64,000 nt of DNA, from positions 17,018,631 to 17,082,630 of the forward strand of contig NC_052396.1 in NCBI RefSeq assembly GCF_009389715.1, read 5' to 3'. The translations under genes and the position numbers were made by a program. The stretch comes from Phoenix dactylifera (taxonomy: Eukaryota; Streptophyta; Magnoliopsida; Arecales; Arecaceae). Below the pieces are notes generated by a model. It saw only the letters and a list, made by a program, of their open reading frames with translations, was not told the DNA's origin and ran no database searches. Position 1 is the stretch's first letter. Each line of letters opens with the position of its first letter. Below are positions 1 to 19,544 of this stretch, one piece after another.

Positions 1-127
1 TTCTCTTATTTTTTGAAAAAGCAAGAAACAAACAGTTGTGTTTCGCTCCAGTACAAAGGCTGAGTATTGTGCATTAGCGGATACTACTTCTGAATTCGTC
101 TGGCTTCGATGGCTACTCCATAATATG

Positions 128-2450
128 TGTTGGGAACCCGCCCATGCCGCTGATATTTCAAAAATTTTTCAGATGGCAGCGGAATCGGCATGCACGAGTT
201 CGACGTTCATCGCATGAACGTTGTTTTGAGACCTTTCGTAATTAGGTAAGAATTAAAACTTTTAAAAACAATAGGAAGATCAAATCTTCACCTTGCGCGG
301 GTAGATGATCACCGCGAATCTGAATTCGTGGTTTTAGGGAGAGGGTTCGCTTGAAGCCGTTCAAACGTCCGGCCTCTACGGGTATCCACACGAAGTAGAG
401 AACCGATCAAAGCTTTCTTGTCTTCCCGGGGTGCTAGCTCCCTTGCAAAGACTCCTTTGATGGCTGATCTCTTCTCTTTCTTTCAACTCTTGAAAGTGCT
501 TGAGAAGAGGAAGAAGAAGGATGAAGAAGAGGAAGTAGATGAACCCCTGCACAGCCTTCTTTCTGTTGCTTGCGCAGGATGAAGAAAAGGAAGAGGAGGA
601 GGCCGCCAACACTTGGAGGTTCCTTCTTTCTTGCTTGCGGCTGCAACTAAGAGGGAGGAAGAGGGTGGCCACGGCACAAGGGAAGAGGGCTCCAATACCT
701 AGGGCGCCGGCCTCATGGTGCTTCTTATAGCCATCAAGGGCTCCTCCAAAGTAGGAGCCCTAGATGGTTTTCCAAAGAAAGAAAGGGGGGTGCGCCGGCC
801 CCTCTCTCTCCTTCAATCCGCACCATCCAAGATGAGAGGGGCTGATGCCCCTCTTACTTGGTTAACCTAATCCTCTTCCAAAGAGGATTAGGTGCCTCTC
901 TCATGGTTTAATCCTAATCTAATTAGGATTGGCCAAATTGGGTTCAATCTATACTAGTCCTAATCCAATTAGGACTTGAATGAACCATGACTCAATTGAA
1001 CTCTTCAATCCTAATCCAATTAGGAGTCATGTTGATTCATTAGATTAATAATTAATTTAGACTTAAGGAATCCTAATCCAATTAGGATTTGTTTAATTTT
1101 AGTCCTAATCCAATTAGGACTCTACTTGAATCCGAAGTCCTAATCCAATTAGGATTTCTAGGAATCCTACTCCAAGTAGGAATTCAATTTTTAATTCAAA
1201 ACTCCTAATCTCATTAGGATTGAGGAATCCTATTCCAAGTAGGAATCCCAGTCCTAATCCAATTAGAACTCTAGGTATCCTACCCGAAGTAGGATTCTTG
1301 TTTCAAGTCCAATTAATTAATTCCTTTTTCCTTCTTCAACTTCTTATCAATCAAATTGATTTCTTGTGATTCCTAATCACGATTTCAACCATCGGATCGG
1401 TCAATACTTCTAGTGTGTGTGACCCCATAGGTTCTATTCTGACTGGTAGTGAGATATATTGTGATCTCTATCACTATATCATTGAAAACTCCTTTCAATG
1501 GGTTGGAACGATTCCAACTCAACTCATTAGGGTTTATCGATCATCAAGATAATCCCTACGAGTCCCACCATCCACCAGTGACACCTAGCAGCATGTAGTG
1601 GCTACCCAGCAGAATGGAATGATGAACCTCTAGGTGCAGTTAACATGTGATACAGTCCTACTATCGTGGATCCCTACAGGACGGAGGTCATGGACAACTC
1701 GTCAAACCCCACCGTCTGTCATATGTCAAGATTTATTCGACTCGAGTTCGATAGTGAAAAACTCTTTCTCCACTGTGTATACTGCCCCGGCCGAGGTCTT
1801 ACGAACTCAGTCTTATAAATCACATAGGATCTCTCCTTATCTATCAAGGTCGATAGATTCCATATAGGTGCATACCCTACTCCTACAGTGAACTTACTGC
1901 AGCCAATCTACACTGCATGGACCCATATGGCTAGAGACCATGTATGTGTGCAGTCAAACTACAATAACCTCACTGTGAGTAGCCGAAGCACCGCAGGTCA
2001 AAGGACCAGTCACACTACTGCAACATCAAGCAAGTCACTGACGAGTGGATAGACATCCAAGTGACTTCTTGTATTGGTCACGCTCAGTACCCTTGTTCTC
2101 TAACAAGCACCTGCACTATCACTTCAGTGTTCCTACACTGTGGACTCAAGTCTCGTCCATCCAGAAGGAGAGTGATCTGTGCACTGATCGGATCGATCAC
2201 CGTCCTCGTGATGATCCTTTGATCAGGAGCATTTAGAAATTAATCACCAATGATACATGGCTCAAATTCTCAACTCTTGAGAATATGTATCATCATCTTA
2301 TTAATTTCTTGGACGATTCATAGACACATAAACAATATGAATGAAAAAGATGCCTTTTATTTATTCAATAATAAATAGTCAAGTACAAAATTATGTCCCT
2401 AGAATCAACAATGTGTCAGCCAAATTGGCTTCTAGGGCATACATCTAACA
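128..2450 (+). mobile_element. Solo LTR (2.3 kb family), target site duplication ATATG
   Basis: The 2323-base unit begins TGTTGGGAACC and ends CATCTAACA, the TG...CA ends of an LTR. ATATG flanks it at 123-127 and 2451-2455. Nothing resembling gag or pol lies inside, so this is a solo LTR left by recombination between two LTRs. A second, diverged copy lies at 24661-26987 with a different duplication, CTCAA. Short open frames inside are not conserved between the two copies and are taken as chance. The orientation given is arbitrary because no internal region remains. Confidence 0.9.
900..1300. repeat. Array of CCTAATCCAATTAGGA quasi-palindromes inside the solo LTR
   Basis: The 16-base motif CCTAATCCAATTAGGA, or close variants such as CCTAATCTAATTAGGA and CCTACTCCAAGTAGGA, recurs more than ten times at irregular spacing. 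Each copy is nearly its own reverse complement. The related LTR at 24661-26987 carries the same motif array at about 25480-25790, so the array belongs to the LTR family and did not arise locally. Confidence 0.85.
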
Positions 2451-2736
2451 ATATGGGTATTCCTTTGACCAGTGGTTCCTCTCTCAATTGTGATAACATT
2501 AATTGCTATGCAGATTGCTCATAATAATGTATTCCATGAGCGAACAAAGCATATTAAGATAGATTGCCACTTCATTTGGCATCATATCAAGCAAAGCACT
2601 CTTCAGTTGGTACATGTTGCTTCTGTAGATCAGCTTGCTGATATTTTTATGAAGGCTCATCCACCGGGGTGTCATCGGAATTTGGTTCGCAAACTCAAGT
2701 TGGCATCTTCGCTACCATCTTGAGTTTGAGGGAGAC

Positions 2737-2963
2737 TGTTGGCAGTATGACTTGTCTTGTTAGCAGTATGACTTGCCTTGTCTTAGTAGTTGTATAGTAG
2801 CTATATTATTAACCGTATATTAGCTGTACACACAAGCTGTATATTAGCTGTACATAGCCACCCTCATCTATAAAAAGAGAGGGCTATGACACTGTTTATT
2901 TCATGAATAACAGAGCATAATCTTTCCTTCTTCGTCTTCCTCTCTTCTTCCTCTATCTCAACA
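2737..2963 (+). repeat. 3' LTR of the copia element
   Basis: The LTR begins TGTTGGCAGTATGACTTG just after the purine-rich tract TTGAGTTTGAGGGAGAC and ends TATCTCAACA, giving TG...CA ends over 227 bases. A TATA-like CTATAAAAAGAG at about 2870 fits the LTR promoter. The short LTR is typical of small plant copia families. Confidence 0.8.
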
Positions 2964-4750
2964 CCTATATTCTCCTCCTTTAAAATAATTTCGTCCGAAA
3001 ATTAACTTATCTAAGATTTCAACAAGTAGAGGATACTTGGCCTTTATATCATCTTCGAACTTCCAAGTAGCCTACTTTTCTGTATGATTGCTCTATTAAA
3101 CTTTTATATACAAAAATATTTTGGTGCTTGAAGACTTGATCTTTTCTATCCACAATACGTATTGGGTACTTCTCATAGGTGAGGTCCTCATGAAGCTGAA
3201 ATGGTTTATATTCCGCTACATGGCCAGGATCCGAAACATAATTTCTCAACATCAACATGTAAACACATTGTGCACATGAGATAGTTGGTGGTAATGCTAG
3301 TCAATATGACAGCTCTTCTACCATATCCAAGATTTCAAATAGGCCCAGATATCTAAAGTTCAATTTGCTGTGTATCTCAAACTTCATCTCAGCATCAGTT
3401 TTTTTGCATAACTCTTTTTTAAGCTATGTGAAAGTGCTCCCTGATTAGTTGCACATTTTTCACAATATGTTGCATTACCTCTCAACTTAGTAGTATCGTC
3501 TCGAGCACATCATCCCAACGAATGGAGTACTTGCACTTCCTATCATACAACTTCTCAAAAGGATCAATTTGAATGCTTGTATAACAACCCAGAATCTTAC
3601 CTAAACTAGCTAGTTAGAAGGTATTTCTTTCGAGTTCTTTAGTTCTGTATAAGTACTCAAGATGTCTTTGACGAATAACCAATGTAGGACTAAACACACA
3701 CCCGCACGAATCTTCACATACTCTTCTCGTTTAAGCCCTAACATTCTCGTTAGGATAAGGGTTTAAATCCATGTAAATCTAATCACATGCACCACGATCG
3801 GCCTATGATCAGCCTTAATGAGCCCGTGATACAATGTTCCTTAGTCCACATAGGCTATAGGCCAGGTCTACTCTGATGTCATTTGTAACAACTCAAGTCC
3901 TCACCCCAAAAGGTTAACTGGAAGTTTTTTTTTTTTAGATTTCTTAGTTCTGTATAAGTACTTAAGATCTTCATGGTGAATAACTAATGTGGGACTAAAC
4001 ATATGTCTGCTGAGTCCTCACATATTTCTTCCATTTAACTCTTGATGTCGTCGTCAAGCTAAAGATATAAATTTATTCAAATCTAATCACAAGCACTACG
4101 ATTAGCATGTGGTCAACCTCAATAAGTCTGTGCTATAGTGTCGCCTAGTTTACATGGCCTATGGCTGGATTTGTTTGATATTATTTATAACGATTTAGGA
4201 TCTCACCCAAAAAGACTAGCCAGAAGATATTTTTATGATTTTCTTAATTCTGTATAAGTACCTAAGATCTCTTAGACGAATAACCGATGTGGAACTAAAC
4301 ACACGCCCACATGGATCCTCATAGCTTACTTGATAACTATTATCGTAGGCAAACTCTACTAATGACAATTAATTTTTCCATACCCCCCAAATCCAAGACA
4401 TAGGCCCTCAGTATGTCTTCTAAGATTTGTATGGTTCTTTCAGACTGTCCATCCTTTATGAGTGAAAAACTATACTGAAATTCAATTTGGTTTCCAGAGC
4501 TTTATGAAGGCGCTTCTAGAAATGAGATATATACCAAGTATCCCTGCCTGCCACAATAGTAATTGGGCCTCTATTCAGCTTCACATTCTGCTCTACATAC
4601 AAGCTTGTCAATTTTTTCAAAGAAAAACCAACTTTAAATAGTAAGAAGTGTGTTAACTTGGTTAGTTGATCAACAGTCGCCCATACCAAATATCTGGGAG
4701 TTCCAAGCAATCTAGTTACGAAATCTATGATAATGTGCTCTGCCATTTAC
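2964..4750 (-). mobile_element. Ty3/gypsy remnant: integrase core and C-terminal region, interrupted
   Basis: On the minus strand, 4516-4746 translates to a decayed integrase core (IIIDFVTRLLGTPRY, VDQLTKLTHFLLFKVGFSL). 3049-3258 translates to the C-terminal region (YVSDPGHVAEYKPFQLHEDL, YEKYPIRIVDRKDQVF). Between them, reading from 3560 down, is the FEKLYDRKCKYSIRWDDV type of segment that joins these domains in gypsy integrases. The string AATAATTTCGTCC near 2983 is the reverse of the usual gypsy 3' end signature. Several stop codons are present. The domain series is split by the miniature three-LTR element at 3580-4322. No LTR of this element is visible in the window. Confidence 0.85.
3580..4322 (-). 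mobile_element. Miniature LTR retrotransposon (TRIM/SMART type) with three LTRs and two internal regions
   Basis: Three direct copies of an LTR of about 138 bases lie at 3580-3718, 3884-4022 and 4186-4322. Two internal segments of about 164 bases separate them (3719-3883 and 4023-4185), so the unit repeats every 302-304 bases. On the minus strand each LTR starts TGTGA-GGAT/TTCGTGC and ends near GTTGTTACA. The adjoining internal sequence begins with a decayed primer binding site (AATGACATCAGAGTAGA; compare TGGTATCAGAGC for initiator tRNA-Met). GCTTG precedes the block and GCTTA follows it, a likely 5-base target duplication with one change. It inserted into the gypsy integrase. It carries no coding sequence. 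Confidence 0.85.
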
Positions 4751-6200
4751 ATTGAGAAATAAAGAGATATTACAATAGTCTAATTGTTCTAAGAATATGA
4801 TTCAACCCCTACGTGCAGGTCTGTAACAATCTCATCCCCAAGATACAATAATCTGACTCAGCCCGATCCTCCTCTAACGAGAATAATTATTGGGAGGCTT
4901 GATCCGACCGACTCCTTCAGATGTCTGTATTTATAAAAAAAAGCTCGAAAGAGGCTTAGAAGAAGAGAAAAGAAGAAAAAAAAAGAAATGAATTCTCTGT
5001 CTTGTCTCAGAAAGCGGAGAAGTAATAATGTGGATTGAGTAATCTAAACACTCAGACCCAGAGCCTATTAATAAACTTTGTCCGATGACTGATACGGTGT
5101 GGCTTTTCTGAAGATGGGATGTTTCACAAACATCATATCTCTATGAAAATCGAAACCAACATTTTTTTTAAAAGAGTCATAACTTTTTTGAAAGAAGTGT
5201 CCGAAGAAGAGGGTAAGAATTTTAAAGTTTTTAAACCATCAAAAATTTAGAAGGTAAAACTGGTATATTTATTTTTTTAAAATTAATTTTTTTCTTAAAA
5301 TTATAATAATTATAGCAGTTAAATTACTAGATTTTTTTTTCTAAAGTAACTACTAAAACATTTGTTTTTCTCGAATGATAATTAATAATCATACCATAAT
5401 CATTTACTGCTCCAGCCAAGAGATGGTGCAACAGGCTATGGAGGAAGTGCATTTAACTAGGGAGCAGGTTCTCAAGCTGTGCAGAAAATAGAAAAAGAGA
5501 GCTAATATTTCAAGTGGGGTATCATGTTTTTGTACGTCCTTACGAAGGAAGTGACGGAGTTTGGAATTCGCGGCGAGCTAGGCCTAGATTTGTGTGTCTA
5601 TTTAAAATTTTGAATTGGCAGAAGAGGTGGCGCATGGATGTTAAAAAGAAGTATGCAGAGGACGCTAGTTATGCGGCAGAATGGGAGCTGTTTCAAAGGA
5701 AGTATGCCGGAGCCCCGTCGCCGGGGTGCAAGCCGAGGCTCGACCCATGCCGAGCTACAGCGGCCATCATCTTTTTTCCCATTACTCGATCATCCAACCC
5801 ACCGTTTGCCACCCACCACCGGTGCCCTGACCATGCTGCCATGCATTGAAGTGCAAGAAAACAAGCAACGTTGCCTGTTAGTTATAAATTTCCTAGTACT
5901 CCAATTCTCGAGAATTCTTATATACTCCTTTTTTTTTTGTTGTTGTTGTTGCCGGTGCTCTGGCTTTCCACATGTAAAGAGGCGAGAAAAATAAGGAGTA
6001 ATTAAGGTGCTCTCGTAAATGAGGGGACAAGAAACAGCTTCCATGGACCACTTGCCTGTGCAATCGTTGGAGGGGCATTAACAAAGGGACGACAAGGAAA
6101 TGCAGCAGGTAATTTTCCGCACGCCCTCAGTCCATGCCCAAGAAAGCCCAAACATTTTCCAGTTAAATAATTCCTTCCATTATTTATTCAGTCTCGTCGC
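4751..6200. other. Intergenic region upstream of the carboxypeptidase gene
   Basis: I recognise no gene here. The stretch 5514-5994 has two overlapping open frames of 111 and 118 codons, neither resembling a known family nor having gene-like neighbours. 5848-6010 is repeated in intron 4 of the downstream gene. A TTG/TTGTTG run and AT-rich DNA surround it. The final few hundred bases probably hold the promoter of the carboxypeptidase. Confidence 0.5.
5848..6010 (+). repeat. Dispersed repeat shared by the promoter and intron 4 of the carboxypeptidase gene
   Basis: The segment begins AAGTGCAAGAAAACAAGC and continues with TAGTTATAA..., ...CTTTCCACATGTAAAGAGGCGAGAA and CTCTCGTAAAT. A diverged copy in the same orientation lies at about 10531-10655 (AAGTGCAAGAAAACAAGC, TAGTTATAAGTTG, CTTCCACATTTGAAGAGGTGAGAA), with CTTCTCGTAAAT following further down. 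It has no coding potential. It is either a short transposon relic or a segmental duplication. Confidence 0.7.
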
Positions 6201-6208
6201 TTTATAAT
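6201..6208 (+). promoter_or_regulatory. Possible TATA box of the carboxypeptidase gene
   Basis: TTTATAAT lies 68 bases before the ATG at 6269, in an otherwise GC-rich leader. Transcription would then begin around 6230-6240, leaving a short 5' leader. Position and composition fit a plant TATA box, but no transcript evidence is available. Confidence 0.45.
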
Positions 6209-6268
6209 TTATGTGCGCCCCGTGAACTCCACCCGCGCCCTGCCCGAAGAAAGCTGAGACGGAGAGAG

Positions 6269-14734
<8,466 letters not shown>

Positions 14735-15547
14735 TTGGCAGGACCCGGCAGTACCGTGTTCTAGTCTGTATCCCCGAGAGTGCTAAGTACTTATTATTTC
14801 ACAAATGATAACTATTCTTTCAACATAGAAGGGAACGAGAGTGCAAGGAAACTCTTTATTTTTTTTTAATGTTAAATTAGCGATATTGTGCTTGCAAGAG
14901 CATATGCCAATTACTCCAACGACTCCTTTGATTTGCGAGCAAAAATTTTTTTTACTCGAATATTTTTTCTAAAAAACTGATACATGGGTATATAGTACTT
15001 GGAAAAGTCGCTTTTGCATATTTGGTGGACCGCAAAAAAGTAGTATATTGCAGAATGACTTACATCTGGTCGAGCATCGTGGAAAGTTATATAAAATACC
15101 TATTATACTTCATAAAAACTCTTAATTACGTCATTCAATCTAAAAGCTTAAAAATACTTTTAGAGCAAAACAATTATTCCAATTTGACTTTCTCATATCT
15201 TACATAGGTTTTTCTTTCTCATAAAATGTAGGCATCTTATTCTCATAGAAAAACTATTTTTCTATCTCTCATTTGGAAACTCTAACCAAATGCTTCATTT
15301 TTTCCCTTTCCTCTTTCCGTGAACTAAATGAGTCCCAAATTCTAAATATAAGATAAATCTAAAATACTACCCTCATGATTTGGCGCTAATAAGTATTTCT
15401 TATAAAATAATTATTTTTTTGATATATTATATTTTTAATCTATATATGTTTAAGTTTGGGTATGGCTCATAGGTCACTTTAATTTGGATTTTGGAGGATG
15501 TAGAATTTTTGTTATGCATAAAATCATAAAAATTCCAACTCAAAAAG
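14735..15547. other. 3' flank of the carboxypeptidase gene; nothing else recognised
   Basis: AT-rich sequence after the stop codon. No clear AATAAA lies close to the stop, so the polyadenylation site cannot be placed. The last part (about 15400 on) is AT-rich and borders the 3' end of a LINE. Confidence 0.5.
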
Positions 15548-16139
15548 AGTTTTTTTTTATGTCTTTTTCTTGCGTACGTCGGTAACTCACATACAATGGG
15601 TGTGGTTGCAGCCCATAAAGTCAGAAAATAGAAGAAATTGCAAGGGAGATGGAGCAGAGAAGACAGAGCAGAGACGTGGTTCTCACAGATAAAATCTCCG
15701 GAGTGATGAGCCGCATAGGACGCTACCCAATTTACAGTACTATTGACTTCTCTATAGATATGAGTAGTCCGGTGGGAGGCGCACTTACCTAAAAAACGAT
15801 GGATATCATGGAGCAACCACATCCCACTGGCAGCATGCTCGGGACCCTGGATCCTCTCTATCACCGCGGCAGAGTCTTCCTTAAGGATAATACGGTCGGC
15901 ACCCAGCATCTGCCTCGCATACGAGACCCCTCCCAAGTAGCTCTGATCTCGGCACCGGCGACATACTGATCGAAGATTCGCCGTCCTCCGATCACCACTA
16001 ATCTAGCCTCCTGATTTCTGATGACAAATCTGGCATCGCCGCTGTATCCACCCACCTTGACACTGTCGTCGAAGTTCACCTTAAGAAAATCAGGGGGTGG
16101 CACTACTAAAGAAGAAATAACTCCCGGCGCTTTTTTTTG

Positions 16140-16530
16140 TCTCTACCGACGCTTATAAGCGTCGGCGAATTCCCAGCCCACGCGTCCCAAAGCGTGGGTT
16201 AGACGTCGGGCAGGTGGGCGTGGGTACGGTTTTTGCCGACGCTAAGAGAAAGCGTCGGCCAAAAGTTCTTTCCCGACGCTTTAAAGCGTCGATAAAGCCC
16301 AATCCTGATTGCGTTTTCGCCGACGCTTTAAAGCGTCGATAAAGACCAAGTTTTCGCCGACGCTTTAAAGCGTCGGCAAAGCTCTTTTGGCCGACGCTTT
16401 AAAGTGTCGGAATTGCTATTTTTTTAAAAAAAATAAATCTTGATGGAATAATGTGAGCAGGACCTGCTGACGCTTTAAAGCGTCGGCAAATCTCTTTTGG
16501 CCGACGCTTTAAAGCGTCGGGATTGCTATT
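16140..16530. repeat. Subterminal GACGCTTTAAAGCGTC palindromes of the CACTA element, left side
   Basis: About eight copies of (G)CCGACGCTTTAAAGCGTCGG(C), perfect or with one or two changes. Subterminal short repeats are the usual transposase binding sites in CACTA elements. Part of the block is duplicated (TCTTTTGGCCGACGC... AATCTTGATGGAATAAT at about 16382-16472 and 16492-16580). Confidence 0.9.
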
Positions 16531-16572
16531 TTTTAAAAAAAAAATAAATCTTGATGGAATAATTTGAGCATG

Positions 16573-17081
<509 letters not shown>

Positions 17082-17098
17082 TCACGGTTCCGTCTCTT

Positions 17099-17385
17099 GA
17101 TAAGATTTCAAGAGACGCTTTCCATAATCAAAGAAATGCGACTTCTTTAATTCAAAAAGGTCTGGCTGTTGAGATGCCCCTTCTTCCCTTAACGCGGGCA
17201 ACGCTAAGATTTCAAGAGACGCTTTCCATAATCAAAGAAATGCGACTTCTTTAATTCAAAAAGGTCTGGCTGTTGAGATGCCCCTTCTTCCCTTAACGCA
17301 GGCAAAGCTAAGATTTCAAGAAACGCTTCCCATAATCAAAGAAATGCAACTTCCTTTAATTCAAGAAGGTCTGAAGCCAAAGACA
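17099..17385. repeat. 104-base tandem repeat, about 2.7 units, inside the CACTA element
   Basis: Units start AAGATTTCAAGAGACGC at about 17102, 17206 and 17310. The first two are nearly identical, and the third is diverged and incomplete. On the minus strand the unit has an open frame (LPALREEGASQQPDLFELKK, SHFFDYGKRLLKS) that may be a third captured coding piece, but I do not recognise the protein. Confidence 0.85.
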
Positions 17386-17657
17386 ACGCAAAATATCAGG
17401 GCTAATGAAGCATATCTATCATGTTCCTCAGACCAACAATATGTCGTACCAAAAGGGGTTTAGAAAAGATAATTGCTTCACAACCCTAATCGAAATCGGA
17501 GAAAGACAAAGAGGTTGGATTACCAACAGAAAAAATAAAATAAAATAAAATAAAGAATTCATGCATCTTCTCTCAAATCTGGAAGTAAAAACAGTGATAA
17601 TAAATGTAATGCAATTATAAATAAATAAATGATGGGATAATGCAGGGGAGGGCCTCG

Positions 17658-17967
17658 GCGGAGGATGGCTGGGGTGCGGGCGGCGGCGAGGGCGCGGAGG
17701 CAGGGGAGGGCCTCGGCGATGCCGCCAGAGCCGTGCTCCATGTCGACGACCCCGTAGTCGTAGCCGGCGAGGCCGGCGATCTCGGCGAGGGTCGGGGAGG
17801 AGCGCAGGAGGAAGAGGCCGTAGAGGGTCTCGCCGGCGACGAGGCGGGACTTGAGGATCCGCGGTTCGGGGGAGAGAGGGGCGAAGTCGGGATCCAAGGA
17901 GGCGGCGAAGAGGCGGGCGAAGACATCATCGCCGGAGCCTCTGCTTCTTGAATCCGGAGGGGGTTAG
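17658..17967 (-). pseudogene. Captured first-exon fragment of an HpcH/HpaI aldolase family gene
   Basis: The minus-strand frame reads GSGDDVFARLFAASLDPDF, then PEPRILKSRLVAGETLYGLF, SSPTLAEIAGLAGYDYG, VVDMEHGSGGIAEALPCLRA and ARTPAILR. This is the N-terminal half of the HpcH/HpaI (2-keto-3-deoxy-sugar-acid type) aldolase barrel, which has plant members. The frame is open from about 17967 but lacks a start Met, and similarity stops after PAILR at 17658, probably at an exon end, followed by unrelated AT-rich sequence. The fragment is very GC-rich, unlike its surroundings, as expected of a captured monocot first exon. It is truncated and cannot form the active barrel. Confidence 0.85.
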
Positions 17968-18935
17968 GGAGGGGGGTTGATGATGATGAGAAGGCACCGT
18001 TGATGGGTTAGAGAGAGAGAGAAGACGAGGAGGGCGAGAGAGATGTGGGTAATACAACTAGTTAAATAGAGAGAGGAGGGCGGTGGCCGGGAAATCGGAA
18101 ACCCGGAGAGAGGAGGGAGGAGGGAGGAGGGAGGAGGGATGGTCAGAAGAGGGTTGGGAAGTAGGTGCGTTGGCTTCCGACGACGCTTTTTAGCGTCGTC
18201 TTAGGTCCGAGACTGCACCGACGCTTTTTAGCGTCGTCTTTTGCCGACGCTTTTACAAGTGTCGCCAAATTTTGACAACAGACCGAAACTTGCCGACGCT
18301 TGTAAAAAGCGTCGGCAGAAATGCGTCGGTAAAACCGACTTTTCCTGTAGTGTGGAGGCTCTTAGGAGACAAGTACAATTCTGGATGCTACAAAAGCGGA
18401 GTGAGAGCCGCAAATTTTTCTAGCCAATCCAAGGGACGACAACGCGGTGATGTTAAGGACATCCGCCGCATGAAGTAGGGCCTTGTCCACCACCACTCTT
18501 AGGTGTGCCCCTTTATCTTCAAAGATTCAGGTGTTTCTATATAGCCAGCAATGATAAACTAGATAAGTTGCTATGATCTCCTGCACCAGGAGGCCGAACC
18601 TCTGGGAGGACTCAACCAGAAATGTTAGAAACTCCTCGGTCGACGACCACTCCCCTCGTAGTCTGGAGAAGACCGAGGTGCACTCACAAATCAGAGCAAC
18701 CCGCTGGCAACCAAAAAGGACATGAAAGATAGACTCCTTCACCTCCCGAGAGGCCTAGCTGCCTAGGGTGATGCTCACTCCTCGCCGACCTAGCACACCC
18801 CTAGTGGGCAAACAACCCGAGGCAACCTTCTAGACAAACAAGGCCACTCAGAGGTGGATGCACAGCTGCTAGATCCATCCCCCCATAATCTGCCATGCCG
18901 ACATCCCCCTAACCAGCCTAAGAAGTTTTTGATGT

Positions 18936-19544
18936 CGCATTATCAATATCTAGCGATGCTAGTTTGCAGTTTAGCAATGGTTTAAACTTCCAAGAGAGAA
19001 TTAATGATGGTAAATTGTTATAATGATTGAAAAGTTGGGAGATATTTACCTAAAAAAAATGTTGGGAAATATAGTTGTTTCGATACAAAGTTAGGATTAG
19101 GATATACAAGTGCCTAGGTCATGAGCATGCTCACTTATTATGTACTGCATAGATTCTCTTGCTGGATGGACCTCTTATCTAGTCCACAATGATTAGCAGG
19201 AGTTGCTATCTAATCCACAAAATATGCAGATACTCAAATCACATAAGTTTTTTAAAGAATTAAAAGAAATAATAATAAAAATCTACACAAACTAACCTTC
19301 AGACCATCTTTTTAATACCTTACTCAGTCGGAGCAAGATAATTTCTTAGGAGTAGAACACATTCCAAATAGTCATTAATTTGTCACCCACGCTCCAATCA
19401 CCCTAGTAAGGAAATAGTTTGCCTTGCATTTATGTTATGAATGTGGTAAAGCAGAAGTTAATAGTTCTTGTGCATTATGAACTTGTCCTGTGCGAACTAA
19501 ACAGACAAACTTACACTGCTTTTAAGCTGGTAGTGAATTGATTT
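18936..19544. other. Unassigned AT-rich spacer between two LINE copies
   Basis: No open frame with family similarity and no terminal repeats were seen. It separates the 5' end of the first LINE copy from the 3' end of the second. Confidence 0.5.

Larger units (their letters stand above)
1..2963 (+). mobile_element. Ty1/copia retrotransposon, 3' end (RNase H and 3' LTR), interrupted by a solo LTR
   Basis: Translation of the first 127 bases gives the end of a copia RNase H domain, including AEYCALADTTSEFVWLRWLL, with one stop codon where a Trp is expected. The same domain resumes after 2455 (GIPLTSGSSLNCDN, then, after a frameshift, NNVFHERTKHIKIDCHF, QLADIFMKAHP). This is the standard C-terminus of plant copia polyproteins. 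The coding part stops at about 2723 and is followed by a purine-rich tract and a 227-base LTR. The 5' part lies outside the window. The stop, the frameshift and the inserted LTR make it a dead copy. The split point is exact: the five bases ATATG occur on both sides of the inserted LTR. Confidence 0.9.

Noticed and set aside
1634..2236. Short frames inside the 2.3 kb solo LTR
   Set aside because: The sister LTR at 24661 has different stops and frames in the same places, so they are not maintained.
3886..4022. Reading the 302-base repeats at 3580-4322 as a satellite
   Set aside because: A two-LTR copy elsewhere (30935-31377), a binding-site-like sequence after the LTR and flanking GCTTG/GCTTA fit a retrotransposon better.
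5514..5994. Overlapping open frames of 111 and 118 codons upstream of the carboxypeptidase
   Set aside because: No family similarity, overlapping phases, and part of the sequence is a dispersed repeat.
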